NCBI GenBank assembly: GCA_026686845.1
Contig: JAIVEN010000007.1
Location: 35,647,001 to 35,711,000 of the forward strand
Direction: 5' to 3'
DNA length: 64,000 nucleotides
DNA from: Adenanthera pavonina
Lineage: Eukaryota > Streptophyta > Magnoliopsida > Fabales > Fabaceae
The position numbers were made by a program, and so were the translations under genes. The notes below the pieces were generated by a model. That model saw nothing but the letters and a program-made list of their open reading frames with translations. It searched no databases and was not told the origin of the DNA. Below, piece by piece: positions 13,146 through 23,435 of the stretch (positions are counted from its first letter, which is position 1; every line of letters begins with the position of its first letter).

Positions 13146-13389
13146 TACTCTCTCGGTTCATAAATGGTTTTTCATATGTGCCGAGAAATCTATATATTAA
13201 ATCAATTTTAATAGTATTTTATCAAACTATTTTTAATTTAAATATTTTCTTAAATAATACATTTGATATTAATGAAGAGTAAAATAGTAAAATGAGTAAT
13301 TAATACTATATTGAAATTTTAAAGTGACAAATATTGTGAAACATTTTAAAAATTCTAAAAAGATAATTTTTATGAATTGGATGAAGTGT
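13146..13389. mobile_element. Degenerate Stowaway-like MITE
   Basis: Left end TACTCTCTCGGTTCATAAAT and a loosely inverted right end (ATGAATTGGATGAAGTG) resemble other Stowaway-like copies here. Internal AT-rich filler is similar. The right terminus is poorly conserved. Confidence 0.45.
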
Positions 13390-14842
13390 GCCTATGTTAA
13401 AAAAACTTGTTTCAAATATTTGACCAAAAATTTTAAATATAGGACCTTTTACCTTGTTAATAAATATAATAAAAAGATAATATTTATTATATATTTTTAA
13501 AAGAAATGTCTTTGTTCAATTTATTTCAAAGAGAAAGATAAAGAAATTAAGTAAAGGTAACTTTAGAAATGTATTTTAATTTTCATAAAAATAAAGATAT
13601 TTTTTGTTAACAAATTAAAATAATTAATTAATTTTAATTTCTATTTTTATTGGGTATGATTTAATTAAATAAGAGGAGAAAGTGGAGTATTCTATTTTAT
13701 TATTCTTTGTGAAAGCCACCTCAGAATCCCATTGTCTCCCTCATGTGAGTGGTCCAGTGACGTGTGAAAAAGAAACGCCTTCATCGAAAGAAAATATTCA
13801 ACCTTTTTTAGCAAAACATATTCACTTTTATTTTGAATATAAAATTATATTAAATAATTCTTTATATAATATTTCCTCCAAAAATAAGATTATTTAATTA
13901 TTGCTACTTGGGAATAGCTCACCCTCAAGTGATAAATATGAAAAATGAAAATATTATATATACTAAATATATAAAGAATTATTTAATATAATTTTAAAAT
14001 GAGATATTAAATAATTATTTATATAATATTTCCTCCAAAAAAAACATCTTAAATATAATAAAAAAATTATAGCAATTGAAGAATTTTTATTTTTAAAATT
14101 TATGCAAAAATATTACCTTACTAAGTGATTATAATATAATTTTCAAAATTATGATATTAATTAAAATTTGGTTATATTTTTTCAAAAAAATTATATACAT
14201 ATTACATTTCCATTTTTGGCTTGATAAAATTTTTCTAAAATGCAAAGATAAAGCTACTTAATTTAAATATGATTATTTAAAATTATTACTAATTGGTTAG
14301 ATATTGTTGATTTGCACAGGAGACAACTCTAGTCCATACAAGCAGAACACGTTTCGTCTTTAGTTCATACTATAAAGGAAAATCTTCAATTGTTTAATTT
14401 GATAATTCATGGGAAAGACATATTCTTTTGTACATACCCTTACCATCTACATTCTGCTGTAGCTTGTCACATAATTTTAATAATTAATTAATCTGCACGG
14501 GTCCAAAGTCCAATATATCCTTATCCAGACACTTATTTTCTTATTCAAGAAGAGAAAATCGGTGATTTTTTGTTAAAAAAATCTTAATTGGCTTGTGTTG
14601 AATTCAGTTTGTCTTGGAATGCGACTTATGTTAAGTACACTGTAAATTTTATTTTAGTTTTAGTATTCTAATTCAAACTTGTGAATTTACTGTTTACAAT
14701 TTTCATTTTTATGATTACTCCTATATAGTAAGACTCGTTCAATTTGGACTTTTCGGTTCACATGCCCAAACTTGTTATAAAGTAAAATTTGGGTTGGGCT
14801 ACAGTGCATATTGTTACCATTTATATCTATATAGTATACTTA
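13390..14842. other. AT-rich unit-derived intergenic region
   Basis: No gene supported. The stretches 13710-13810 and 14300-14450 are clearly similar to 35180-35280 and 35480-35670, so this belongs to the same duplicated segment in the same orientation. Shared phrases include TTGAAAGAAAATATT-like sequence and ATTGTTGATTTG. Confidence 0.55.
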
Positions 14843-15000
14843 TGTTGGATTGGTCTAGTGGTAAGCAGGTTGGACTTAGGTATTTGTACAATGTCAAAGG
14901 TTAAGGTTTGAATCCTAGTAAATAATTCCATGGAGAGGAGAGATAACCAAAAATTACTCCGCTCTTTGAAACGGTGAGAACTATTTTTGCCACCATTTTA
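14843..15000 (+). mobile_element. tRNA-derived SINE-like element
   Basis: An A-box GGTCTAGTGG (14852-14861) and a B-box GGTTTGAATCC (14905-14915) have the spacing expected of an internal RNA polymerase III promoter. The rest does not fold as a functional tRNA, and no anticodon arm is evident, so a SINE head is preferred over a tRNA gene. Confidence 0.6.
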
Positions 15001-15065
15001 CTCACCAAATATATATATATAGTATATATGTTTCTTGAATAACTGAGACTATATATATATATATT

Positions 15066-15185
15066 GTTAACAAAGGTTGGTTGAGTCAATACAAACTAAA
15101 AATTTAACTCATTCTACAAAGGTATTGGTTTGAATCACTCTATCAATATTAAATTCAGTTTATCTTGGAGTGCAACTAATTAATT
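15066..15185 (+). mobile_element. tRNA-derived SINE-like element
   Basis: GGTTGGTTGAGTCAATAC (A-box-like) precedes GGTTTGAATCAC (B-box-like, near 15127). The tail AATTCAGTTTATCTTGGAGT is repeated near 14598 with few changes, so two copies of the family lie about 550 bp apart. Confidence 0.45.
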
Positions 15186-15356
15186 AAGTTGTGAATTGTG
15201 TCATTTGTCCCAAAATAAAAGATGAAACAATCCATGCATGGGACTCATTCTTACTGAATATAAACCAAAAGAATATAGGATTGAAAGCAATGACACAATG
15301 AAATTGACCATCCTTTTTGTCACTAATAATTCACGTGTTTTATATATTAAGATTTG
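15186..15356 (+). repeat. Repeated segment D, copy 1, left part
   Basis: Shares with 60780-60890 the phrases ATAAACCAAA..GAAT.TAGGATTGAAA and TTGACCATC.TTTTTGT, followed by CGTGTTTTATATTAA-like sequence. It continues after the Cassandra insertion at 18464. Function unknown. Confidence 0.6.
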
Positions 15357-15620
15357 TGGGACATTCGGGCATTGATGAGGATAAGAAGTGATCGTCGGTG
15401 CAAGAAAGGGGGTATGAGATAAAAAGTGATGAGGCACGAACAAGAAGCGGCTCCTGGCCCGCTTCTAAGCGGGAGAGGCATATGAATGAATCGAATGTAT
15501 ACTGAAACGAGAGGGATCTAGAGATTGTATAGGTATGAGACCATACGGTTAAGGATAGCTTAAAGGAATTGATAGGTACTACATATACCAACAAAATGTA
15601 CCTACCTTTTCGGTAGCCTA

Positions 15621-17799
15621 TGTAACGCCCCTCATGATATCTTTATTGGTTTTGTGTTTAGGATCAGAGGAAGTAGGACGGACATGGTTCAAGAGGAAAC
15701 AGAAAAGGGGCTCCGCGCCGCGGCGAGGAGCAGGGCCGCCGCGGTGAGAGACTTCCAGTAGCGTTTTTCGAAAATTCTATGGAGGAGCCGCGGCGAGATG
15801 CATGGAGCCGCGGCGAGAGTCGAGATTTTTGTTTAAAATTGGATCATTTCGGACGCTTGGACAGAAAAGAAACAAAAGGAAACCGAGGGAGATCGCGAGA
15901 GAGCTGTGCTAGGGTTTGAATCTCCGGCGTCCAGGGGTGATTTCAGACCAAGGGAGCTTGGATTTAAGTTGGTAAGTTACTTCTACACCTCCCTCTCTGT
16001 TTTTATTCGGTGGAAATTTGGGGTTTTTTTGGTTTTGAGGTTGGGTTTTCAATTTGTGACGTGATCCACCGATTGAAATGGTTTAAAGGAGGTTAATAAA
16101 GTGTGTTTTGATGTTCTTGATGTTTGGATTCGAGTTTGGAAGGGTTTAAGTGTGATTTGAGCTTAACCCTAGATTGTTCTCAGTTAGAACTCTTGGGAAT
16201 CCGATATGTATGTGTTTGAGTTGTATTTAAAGGATCCTTAAGAGTTTATTGATGCATGAAAGAGGTGTTGGAACTTTGGGTTAGGCCTAAAGTGGTTAGA
16301 TTGTGATATTGTGATTATGGGTATATTATGTTAATGGGAGAATTATGTATTATGAAGGTTATTTGGTTAGCTGTGTGGGGCTCAAGCGTATTGAAGTTCA
16401 AGAAAGCGTGTGGAACTTGCGTGAGCACAGTATTGACAACCTGAGGTAACCGGGTGTTTGTTTATGTGGTTCTATACGACAGTGTGTATAGTTATGTATA
16501 TATATATATATATATGCATGTCTTTTCCATACCATGATAGTGATATGTATGTGTGTTGTTTTGATATATCGTGGTATGTGTATAGTAGATGTGATATGAT
16601 ATGATGTATAGACGTTATGATGATCATGAGGATGATGACGATACATTAGCATCACCACATGTTATTGTTACTTCGAGACATATGACAGATAAAGTGGTGA
16701 TGATGTGATGATGTACGATATAGGATGATAAATGAAATGGTTAGGGAGAATAAGGTTGGAGTATGTGATGTATGTGTATGTTAGGGAGGATAAGGGTGGA
16801 TTGTATATGTGTGTTAGGGAGAATAAGGATGGGTTATATGTATATGTGTGTTAGGGAGAATAAGGATGGGTTATATGTATGTGTGTGTTAGGGAGGATAA
16901 GGATGGAAGTCCCGGAGAGGACGACATGCATACCATGCATTTTACATTGCATTCATATGTTATATGATTCATATCTGTGTATATATATATGTTTATGTGT
17001 GGTTGATCCCGGTTACTGAGACATTGTCTCACCCCACCCTCTCCCATGACTAACCCTTTCAGGTGAAGGTTCTGGCACTAGTCCGGAGAAGCAAAGAGAG
17101 TAGCTGTGTACGTGGGAAGTCTATGTAGTGTTTGTATTTTTGGTTAATGTATTATGTGCCAAGTAGGGTAGAAAGTGTGTATTGGATATATGAGATTGAT
17201 AGGATGGTTATGGATGAATGTATGTTTGATTATGTTTTATGGAATGTGTTATGTTGGTGTTTTGAGAGCGTTATGCTTTTGGAAATTGGTATAGTAGTAT
17301 TTGTGAGCCCAGAGTGGTTTGGGCCTGATGGTGGTGTTTTAGGGCCTATAGCCCATTTTGTCATGTTGGGGTTGGTTAGTAATGAGTTTTGGTCAATAAG
17401 TGGTTAAAACGGTGTCAGGGATCCAGAATCTCCATACGGAGTTGGATTGAGGTGAAAGTGGTGTCCATGGTTAGATTGGGACTAGATTGACTTGTGGAAG
17501 TTGGAATCAAGTCAATTGGAGGTCGGAGCATAAAGTTATGCGCGTCAAAAGTTCGCTCCAAAACGTTAAAGTGCTGATATGGGATATCAGCAAGGGGGCG
17601 CCGCGGCTAAAGTGTCCAGGCCGCGGCGCAAGTGATGGCAGTAGCGAGGGAGAAATAGAGCAGGTCGGAGCCGCGGCGGTCCTGTAGCGGCTGCGGCCCC
17701 AGCCCAAAATTTAGTATTTTTGGGGTTCGTTTCCGCTGGTTTGAGGCTGTGAGATGTTGTTTGGAGTTGTTTGGGTTGTAGTGGAGGTAGGATGTTACA
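15621..17799 (+). mobile_element. Ty3/Gypsy solo LTR (2179 bp)
   Basis: Starts TGTAACGCCC and ends GGATGTTACA, with a perfect 5-bp target duplication GCCTA on both sides (15616-15620 and 17800-17804). It lies inside the 5' LTR of the Cassandra element. It is homologous, in opposite orientation, to the LTR at 50861-53123 (shared CCGCGGCGAGAGTCGAGATT and the block CCGTATGGAGATTC-like). No internal region or second LTR is present, so it arose by LTR-LTR recombination. Small open frames inside it (for example 17132-17407 and 17487-17687) are not genes. GC-rich CCGCGGC blocks stand out against the AT-rich surroundings. Confidence 0.92.
16735..16915 (+). repeat. Tandem repeat inside the Gypsy LTR
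   Basis: Four to five imperfect copies of about 40 bp built on GTTAGGGAGAATAAGGATGG separated by TATATGTATGTGTG-type spacers. The homologous LTR at 51840-52000 carries the inverse (TCCTTATCCTCCCTAAC). Confidence 0.85.
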
Positions 17800-17808
17800 G
17801 CCTATCCC

Positions 17809-17881
17809 TTATGAATTTTTTAGTTAAGCATGCTTGACTAGGAGCAATTTTAGGATGGGTGACCTCCTGGGAAGGAGGTGT
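17809..17881 (+). other. 5S rRNA-like segment in Cassandra 5' LTR
   Basis: AGTTAAGCATGCTTGACTAG and GGATGGGTGACCTCCTGGGA reproduce boxes A and C of the plant 5S gene internal promoter. The 5' half of 5S rRNA is absent, so this is not a functional 5S gene but may be transcribed by RNA polymerase III. Confidence 0.85.
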
Positions 17882-18300
17882 GTAAGTGAGGATAAATCAC
17901 ACTGAAATGGCTTGTGTTGGTTTGTGGGGACAGGCATCAATCTCAAAGAAGCAACTGGATTTTACAGTTGGTATCAGAGCTCGGCCTCTCTCAGTACATT
18001 ATGGTTCAAGGACAAACCACACGGAAGCTGGTCGGCATGTGACATCTGGGCCCTGATGAGGGCGAGGAGTGATTGTCGGCGCAAGAAAGGAGGTGTGAGA
18101 TAAAAAGTGATGAGGCACGGACAAGAAGCGGCTCCTGGCCCGCTTCTAAACGGGAGGGGCATATGAATGAATCGAATGTATACTGAAACGAGAGGGATCT
18201 AGAGATTGTATAGGTGTGAGACCATACGGTTAAGGATAACTTAAAGGAATTGATAGGTACTACATATATTAACAAGGTGCACTTACCTTTTCGTTAGCCT

Positions 18301-18380
18301 ATCCCTTAAGAACTCCTCTGTTAAGCGTGATTGACTTGGAACAATTTTGGGATGGGTGACCTCCTGGGAAGGAGGTGTGT
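18301..18380 (+). other. 5S rRNA-like segment in Cassandra 3' LTR
   Basis: CCTTAAGAACTCCTCTGTTAAGCG and GGATGGGTGACCTCCTGGGA again match the 5S 3' half. The copy differs slightly from that in the 5' LTR (TGATTGACTTGG instead of TGCTTGACTAGG). Confidence 0.85.
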
Positions 18381-18463
18381 GAGTGAGAACAAAGCACACC
18401 AAAAAGGTTTGTGTTGGTTTGTGGGGACAGTCGTCAATCTCAAAGAAGCGGCCAGACATTACA

Positions 18464-18605
18464 ATTTGACTATTGGCTACTTCATATCATATGGCTCCAC
18501 CAACCCACAAGTATTCATTTTTCAAGCAGAAGACTTCAAGCCCAGCGAGAGTCACAAGCAAGACCTAGAAATCCAAGCCAATCCTTCATGCTTGTGAGAG
18601 TAGGG
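18464..18605 (+). repeat. Repeated segment D, copy 1, right part
   Basis: Continues the segment interrupted by the Cassandra element. Matches 60890-61005 and 63800-63935 around CCCAGCGAGAGTCACAAGCA and the following AAGA.ATCCA.GC.AATCC. Not open in a conserved frame in all three copies. Confidence 0.6.
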
Positions 18606-18956
18606 CCTCCATTGGTTTGGGGAAACCATTTTTAATGGAATGAAGATGGAAAAATGATGTTATGTAATGCATTGAAAGGTGAAAGAAAATATTTCTTTAA
18701 GCAATGTTTGGTAAATAGAAATAAGAAAGGAATGGAGATGAGTAAAATGTAGATGATGAGAACACCCTTATGTATAAAATCAAAAATCAGAAATAAAAGG
18801 GCCTTTTTTATATTCCACACCCCCCCCACCCCTCCATAATTTATGGTAGCTTTCTATCTCTTCATTCATATAAAGCTTTTTCTCTCATTGAAATCCCACA
18901 TGCTTTAACTTTTCCTATCGTTTCTTTCCTTAACTATGTACCAAATAGGGCTAAAG
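18602..18956. mobile_element. Possible hAT-like MITE
   Basis: The left end AGGGCCTCCATTGGTTTGG and the inverse of the right end (AGCCCTATTTGGTAC) are weakly inverted, as in small hAT-related elements. No clear target duplication was found, so this is tentative. Confidence 0.25.
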
Positions 18957-19032
18957 CTTTTTTTTTTTTGTGCCCCCACCCGAGGGGTGGGTCTTGGACA
19001 GTGAAACGATATTAAATATTGATTCCTAATAA

Positions 19033-19511
19033 TATAGTAGGAAAAATTCCAGGTAAATTTTAAAAAATAAAGATATTTTTAAAAAGGAACCCCAATTTAC
19101 CTAATTTCCAAAAATTACCAAGATTTATAATTGGAATTAAAATTAGAAAGTAAAATATGAATATGTCATTTCTATGTAAGTGACGCATTTACAAATGACA
19201 CAAATTTATTTATAAGTGATAGTAGTATATTTGTAAGTGATATAGACTCATTTACAAGCGATACTGTTATCATTTGCTAATAAGTCTATGTCACTTACAA
19301 ATAAACACATGTAAGTTGCAAATAAGTAAAAATTAATTGCAAATAAATGAAAGTTAGTTGCAAATAGAGATAGGGTCATATTCATCATTTTCCATCAAAT
19401 TTTAATTCCAATTTATAACCTTAGTTATTTTTAGGAATTAGGGAGAATTAGAGTTCATTTTCAAAAAAATATCTTGATTTCTTAATATTTACCCGAAAAT
19501 TTCCTATTATA
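19033..19511. mobile_element. Foldback MITE with about 130-bp inverted termini
   Basis: The left arm (TATAGTAGGAAAAATTCCAG..., including AAAGATATTTTTAAAAAGGA and TATAATTGGAATTAAAATT) is answered by an inverted right arm ending TTTCCTATTATA. The arms pair over roughly 130 bp at perhaps 75-80 percent identity by eye. The centre holds degenerate short repeats of AAGTGACAT.ATTTACAAA type. No ORF. The superfamily is unclear: long arms suggest a Mutator-like origin, but no 9-bp duplication is visible. Confidence 0.7.
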
Positions 19512-19599
19512 GTACACTTTTATGACTTGGTCATTTGAACCTTACATTGATTTGAAAATAGTGCAGCTTGACCTACATACTTCAAAAGAGGTTGTCTGA

Positions 19600-21250
19600 C
19601 ACAACAACCTTGATCAGTACATCACTCAATAGAAGATTTGAGATAAAATTAATATATAAAATATCATGATGTCAGTCTGTATCTTATAATAAAATTAGTA
19701 TCGGATAAAAAAAAATTATAACAAAATATTGTCCTCAAGTAAGAACTAAGAAAATAGACCATTACCTAACAAAAAATTAAAAAGATACGATTTATCATCA
19801 CCGACCCTATATGATAGATAAAAATAACTTAGAATTATATGATCGTTACCAGAGAAATTTATCCATATATATATCTGTGTCTCTAGTCATGTGTTTAGAT
19901 ATCGTATATCTCATGAGTCTATCTTAATAATAAAAAAATTATCTCATATAGAATAACTAACACATTTTGTTATTCCACATAAGATATTAAGATAACAGAT
20001 GTCATCTAATGTAAGACAAAAAATAACAAGCTGTCATAGCTCATGATCATAAATCCCATTTAAAAACAAAGAGTTTATATAATAAAAAAAACAAAGATTA
20101 TAATATAGTGAAACTTCCTTAATCATAGTGCCAAATACTAACGAAACACTTAACTACACACAATTGTCATCATACAAGACCAGGAAAAAAAATGAACTAG
20201 CTAGCTAGTCCAAATTATTTGACATATACATATGTGTGTGTATATCTATATATGGGAAACCGAGTCATCATTAGTCAAGGCTATGACTTTAATCTTGATA
20301 TATGCTAATGATATATCTATATATATATATATGAGGTTATAACTACTATATATATATATGTTTGGTAACATTGTACAAAATCCTCTAAACAAGCATTCTT
20401 CTGCCAAAGTCTTACCTGCGGCCCTAAATTTAAGATGCTTTCTAAAAGCTTTTTTTATCAACAATATAAGGTATTATGGAATATTATGAAATGATTTTCT
20501 TTTATTTACCTCTTATATTTAATAATAACTAGTCTCATAAATTGTCCAATGAAATCTCATCCCTTATATTTTAATTGGTTAGGTTCATTTTTTCTTTCTT
20601 CCTATACAAGTCATCATGATGATTACTAATTGAATGAAGTTTACAATATTTTAACTAATAATAGTAAAAATGGAATCTTGAGCTCTTTTTTTTTTTCAAA
20701 ATTTAAGAATGTAACAAACTTCCCTTAATATGCGTGAGGTAGTTGTAAACATCTTATATTTAGAACCGGAGAAAGTAACATACTTGCAAACCGTATATAT
20801 ATCCATATGTTTTCTTCTAGCAAAATAGATTCTTGAGACTGTAAAAATATAAAAAACTAAATTTTCAATATATATTTTGTAAAGCAAAATCAATCATTTC
20901 TTTTGGAGAAATAACAACCAAACATACACAATAGATCTAATAAAATACCTATTTATCTTCACGTGTTCGTGTGTAATGCTTAAGATAGTTAACAGAAATT
21001 GAGGCATCTCTAGCTGATTGATTACTTTGTCCTAACACACTACCGAAAAATATTTTTTATGTTGGTTATTTTAGTTCATTTACATCGGTTGTGTAGGCGA
21101 TATAGATCTGACCAACATACAAAATAAGTAGTTTTACACGAATCATATAACCGTCATAGAAATTGATAGATCTAGCCAACCCTAAATCTATGTCAGTTGT
21201 AGATTTAATTATAACAACGTGCAAAACAAGACTCAACACATAGCAAAACA
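19600..21250 (-). repeat. Further degenerate copy of the duplicated unit
   Basis: Blocks near 19980-20040 (AACAGATGTCATCTAATGTA), 20100-20180 and 20250-20340 match the unit copies at 9-11.6 kb in the same orientation. A Stowaway-like right end lies at 20700-20781 (ACATCTTATATTTAGAACCGGAGAAAGTA) without a clear left partner. The minus-strand phrase for IYFARRKH occurs near 20820 and again near 11590. No complete gene. Confidence 0.5.
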
Positions 21251-21269
21251 AGACTTCACCAAATAAGAC

Positions 21270-21658
21270 TCCAGAAAATGGAGAGCCACCATGACGTGAG
21301 ACAAGGTGACACGGTGTGGGAAGCTATTGGATGAAAAGTAAAAAGAGGTAGTAGAGAATGTGCCGCGGCCTCAACCCTAGCACCATGATGCCAGATACTG
21401 ATATCATATCAGCAACTTGCTTATTTTTTGGACAAACTTCTTATGCACATAACTTCTTACTTCGATCTGCAATTAACTTGATTCTAACTCCTACATATCA
21501 CTCTACTTCTACTCTAACTATAAATACCAATTGTACTTTAAAATACCTTCGTATGGAGATTTTGGACGTCCGAGATCAAAACGATCAATTTTAGACTAAA
21601 ACTGAGCACTTAGACCTCCCAATGGCAAACCATAACACTAACACAAGAACCAACACCT
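21270..21658 (-). mobile_element. Old Gypsy LTR fragment, left of the Copia insertion
   Basis: The blocks TGATATCATATCAGCAA, TGATTCTAACTCCTACATAT and CGTATGGAGATTTTGGAC match the inverted Gypsy LTR at 51110-51290. The fragment continues after 33568, so the 11.9-kb Copia element inserted into it. No intact terminus is visible on this side. Confidence 0.65.
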
Positions 21659-23380
21659 TGTTGAAACAAGAGTTTTGATGATTCTAAACCAACACTCAAA
21701 AGCTTGGATTGAAGATATCAAAGGAGATCAAAGCTATCTCAAGTGAAGATTTTATGAGTACTTGCTGGTAGATTTTTTTGTAGAGTCTTAGTTCTTGCTA
21801 TGATTGGGTAAAAGATTTTGATTTGAAGAAAAGATATTTTCAAACTTTGATTTCATGTTAAATCTTGAAATATTTGGAAAATACCCACAAACAGACGAAG
21901 GTTGAAAGTTCAAACTAAACTGTCAAGTTGGAAATTCGAACTTTGCCTTAGGACATTCGAATTTCGAGATTAAACTGAACAAGTCTGAAGAGATGTCTCT
22001 CTGTCAGACGAATTTTGGTTTTTCAAAATTCGAATTTTCATCTAGTCTGAAAGAAGCCTTTTTGGACAGACGAACTTTACAGTTTCAAAATTCGAATTTC
22101 AGACAAAATGCAATTTGTGAAAACCAAAGAAATTCGTCTGAAGCTATGTTAAAGTTCATCTGAAATTAAGAAGAAATTGAGTTTGAAAAATGCTCTCTGA
22201 CAGACGAACTTTGACTTTACAACATTCGAATTTTCATATAAGTCTGAAAGAAGCTTTTTGGACAGACGAACTTTACAGTTTCAAAATTCGAATTTCAGAC
22301 AAAATGCAATTTGAGAAAATCAAAGAAATTCGTCTGAAACTATGATAGAGTTCATCTGAAATCAAAAGGAAATTAAGTCTTAAAATTGATCTCTGACAGA
22401 CGAATTTCACTACGTCAAAATTTGAATTTCGAAGAAAGTGAACTACTGTGCCTCTTTGAACGTTCAATGGACAGACAAATTTTAGGCATCCAAAATTCAA
22501 ATTTCGAGGGTACTGTAGAAAATTGAAAACACTGTTCACGATTTACAGAAAAACTTTCTTCTTGAAAATTCGTATGTCACATTGAGAAAATACTCTATAA
22601 GTTTCAAAATTCGAATTTCACTCTATGGACAGACGAACTTCATATTTTAACATTGGAAGCTTTAACCTTCGGTTCCTTCGAAATTCGTCTGTTGACCAAC
22701 CAAAATTCGAATTTCAGTATGTCAGAAACATTAAATGCGGTTGGTAAACGGATAGTTTTTCAGAATAACCGTTGGATAACTTCCCCAACGGATAGATTTA
22801 GTCTCTAACGGATATTTGAGACCTAAATCTATAAATACAACATCATTTGAAGTTGTGGGTAACAAATCAAACTTATTAATACCGAATTTCTGCTGAATCT
22901 TCTTCTCAAAAAGTTTTACCCTCTCAACTTCATTATTTGTACTTAAACTTTCATATCTACTCTTTTCAAGAGAGTTATTTCATTGTAATCAATCTACTCT
23001 TCATCTGGGAGATAGATTTACTTGTGAGGGGTATTCACAAGGAGATTGGGAAGCACATAGTGTAAGTGCTTGGAGAGTTTGAGAGAGCTCAGAAACAGAG
23101 CATACTCGTGTACTGTGGCTTTAGCAAGAAGCCCGTTGAAATTCTTGCTGTATAGTGGACAAATCTCAAGAGGTGTCTTGGGGACTGGATGTAGGTCAAG
23201 TGGATAGACCGAACCAGAATAAATCATTGAGTTTTCTTCTCCTTATCTCTACTTTTCAGCTTGCTCTATTTTACACGTTCTTTTCACTATACTGTGATAT
23301 CTTCACTTACTTCACTTTGTGCAGAAAAAGTTTAATCTTCCCAATTCACCCCCCCTCTTGGGAAGTCAGCCTTGCTAACA
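21659..23380 (+). repeat. 5' LTR of the Sirevirus-like element
   Basis: 1722 bp, same length as the 3' copy at 31842-33563. It carries many copies of CAGACGAAYTT and its inverse AAATTCGTCTG, interleaved with the palindromic core AAATTCGAATTT. Transcription probably starts in the 3' part, which includes a TCTATAAATACAAC TATA-like region near 22828. Confidence 0.95.
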
Positions 23381-23382
23381 AA

Positions 23383-23394
23383 TGGTATCAGAGC
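23383..23394 (+). other. Primer-binding site for initiator tRNA-Met
   Basis: TGGTATCAGAGC, two bases after the 5' LTR, complementary to the 3' end of initiator methionine tRNA. The same 12-mer serves the Cassandra and Gypsy elements in this window. Confidence 0.95.
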
Positions 23395-23435
23395 CCGGAT
23401 TCCCATTCAAAGGATTTTACAGTCCGGGAACAAAG

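Larger units (their letters stand above)
15357..18463 (+). mobile_element. Cassandra-type TRIM retrotransposon, interrupted by a Gypsy solo LTR
   Basis: Two LTRs of 426 bp (5' LTR 15357-15620 plus 17805-17966 once the insertion is removed; 3' LTR 18038-18463) flank a 71-bp internal region. The internal region begins with the initiator-methionine tRNA primer site TGGTATCAGAGC at 17969-17980. The flanking 5-bp duplication ATTTG is perfect (15352-15356 and 18464-18468). Both LTRs contain a stretch resembling the 3' half of 5S rRNA, the hallmark of Cassandra. There is no coding capacity; such elements depend on proteins from other retrotransposons. The 5' LTR was split later by the Gypsy LTR at 15621-17799. 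Confidence 0.93.

Noticed and set aside
14843..14920. Possible tRNA gene
   Set aside because: A- and B-boxes are present, but no closed acceptor stem or anticodon arm can be drawn; SINE head preferred.
17132..17407. 91-codon frame in the Gypsy LTR
   Set aside because: It lies wholly inside a solo LTR with defined ends and has no domain or counterpart in the second LTR.
17809..17881. Possible genuine 5S rRNA gene
   Set aside because: Only the 3' half with the promoter boxes is present, and it sits at the same place in four Cassandra LTRs.
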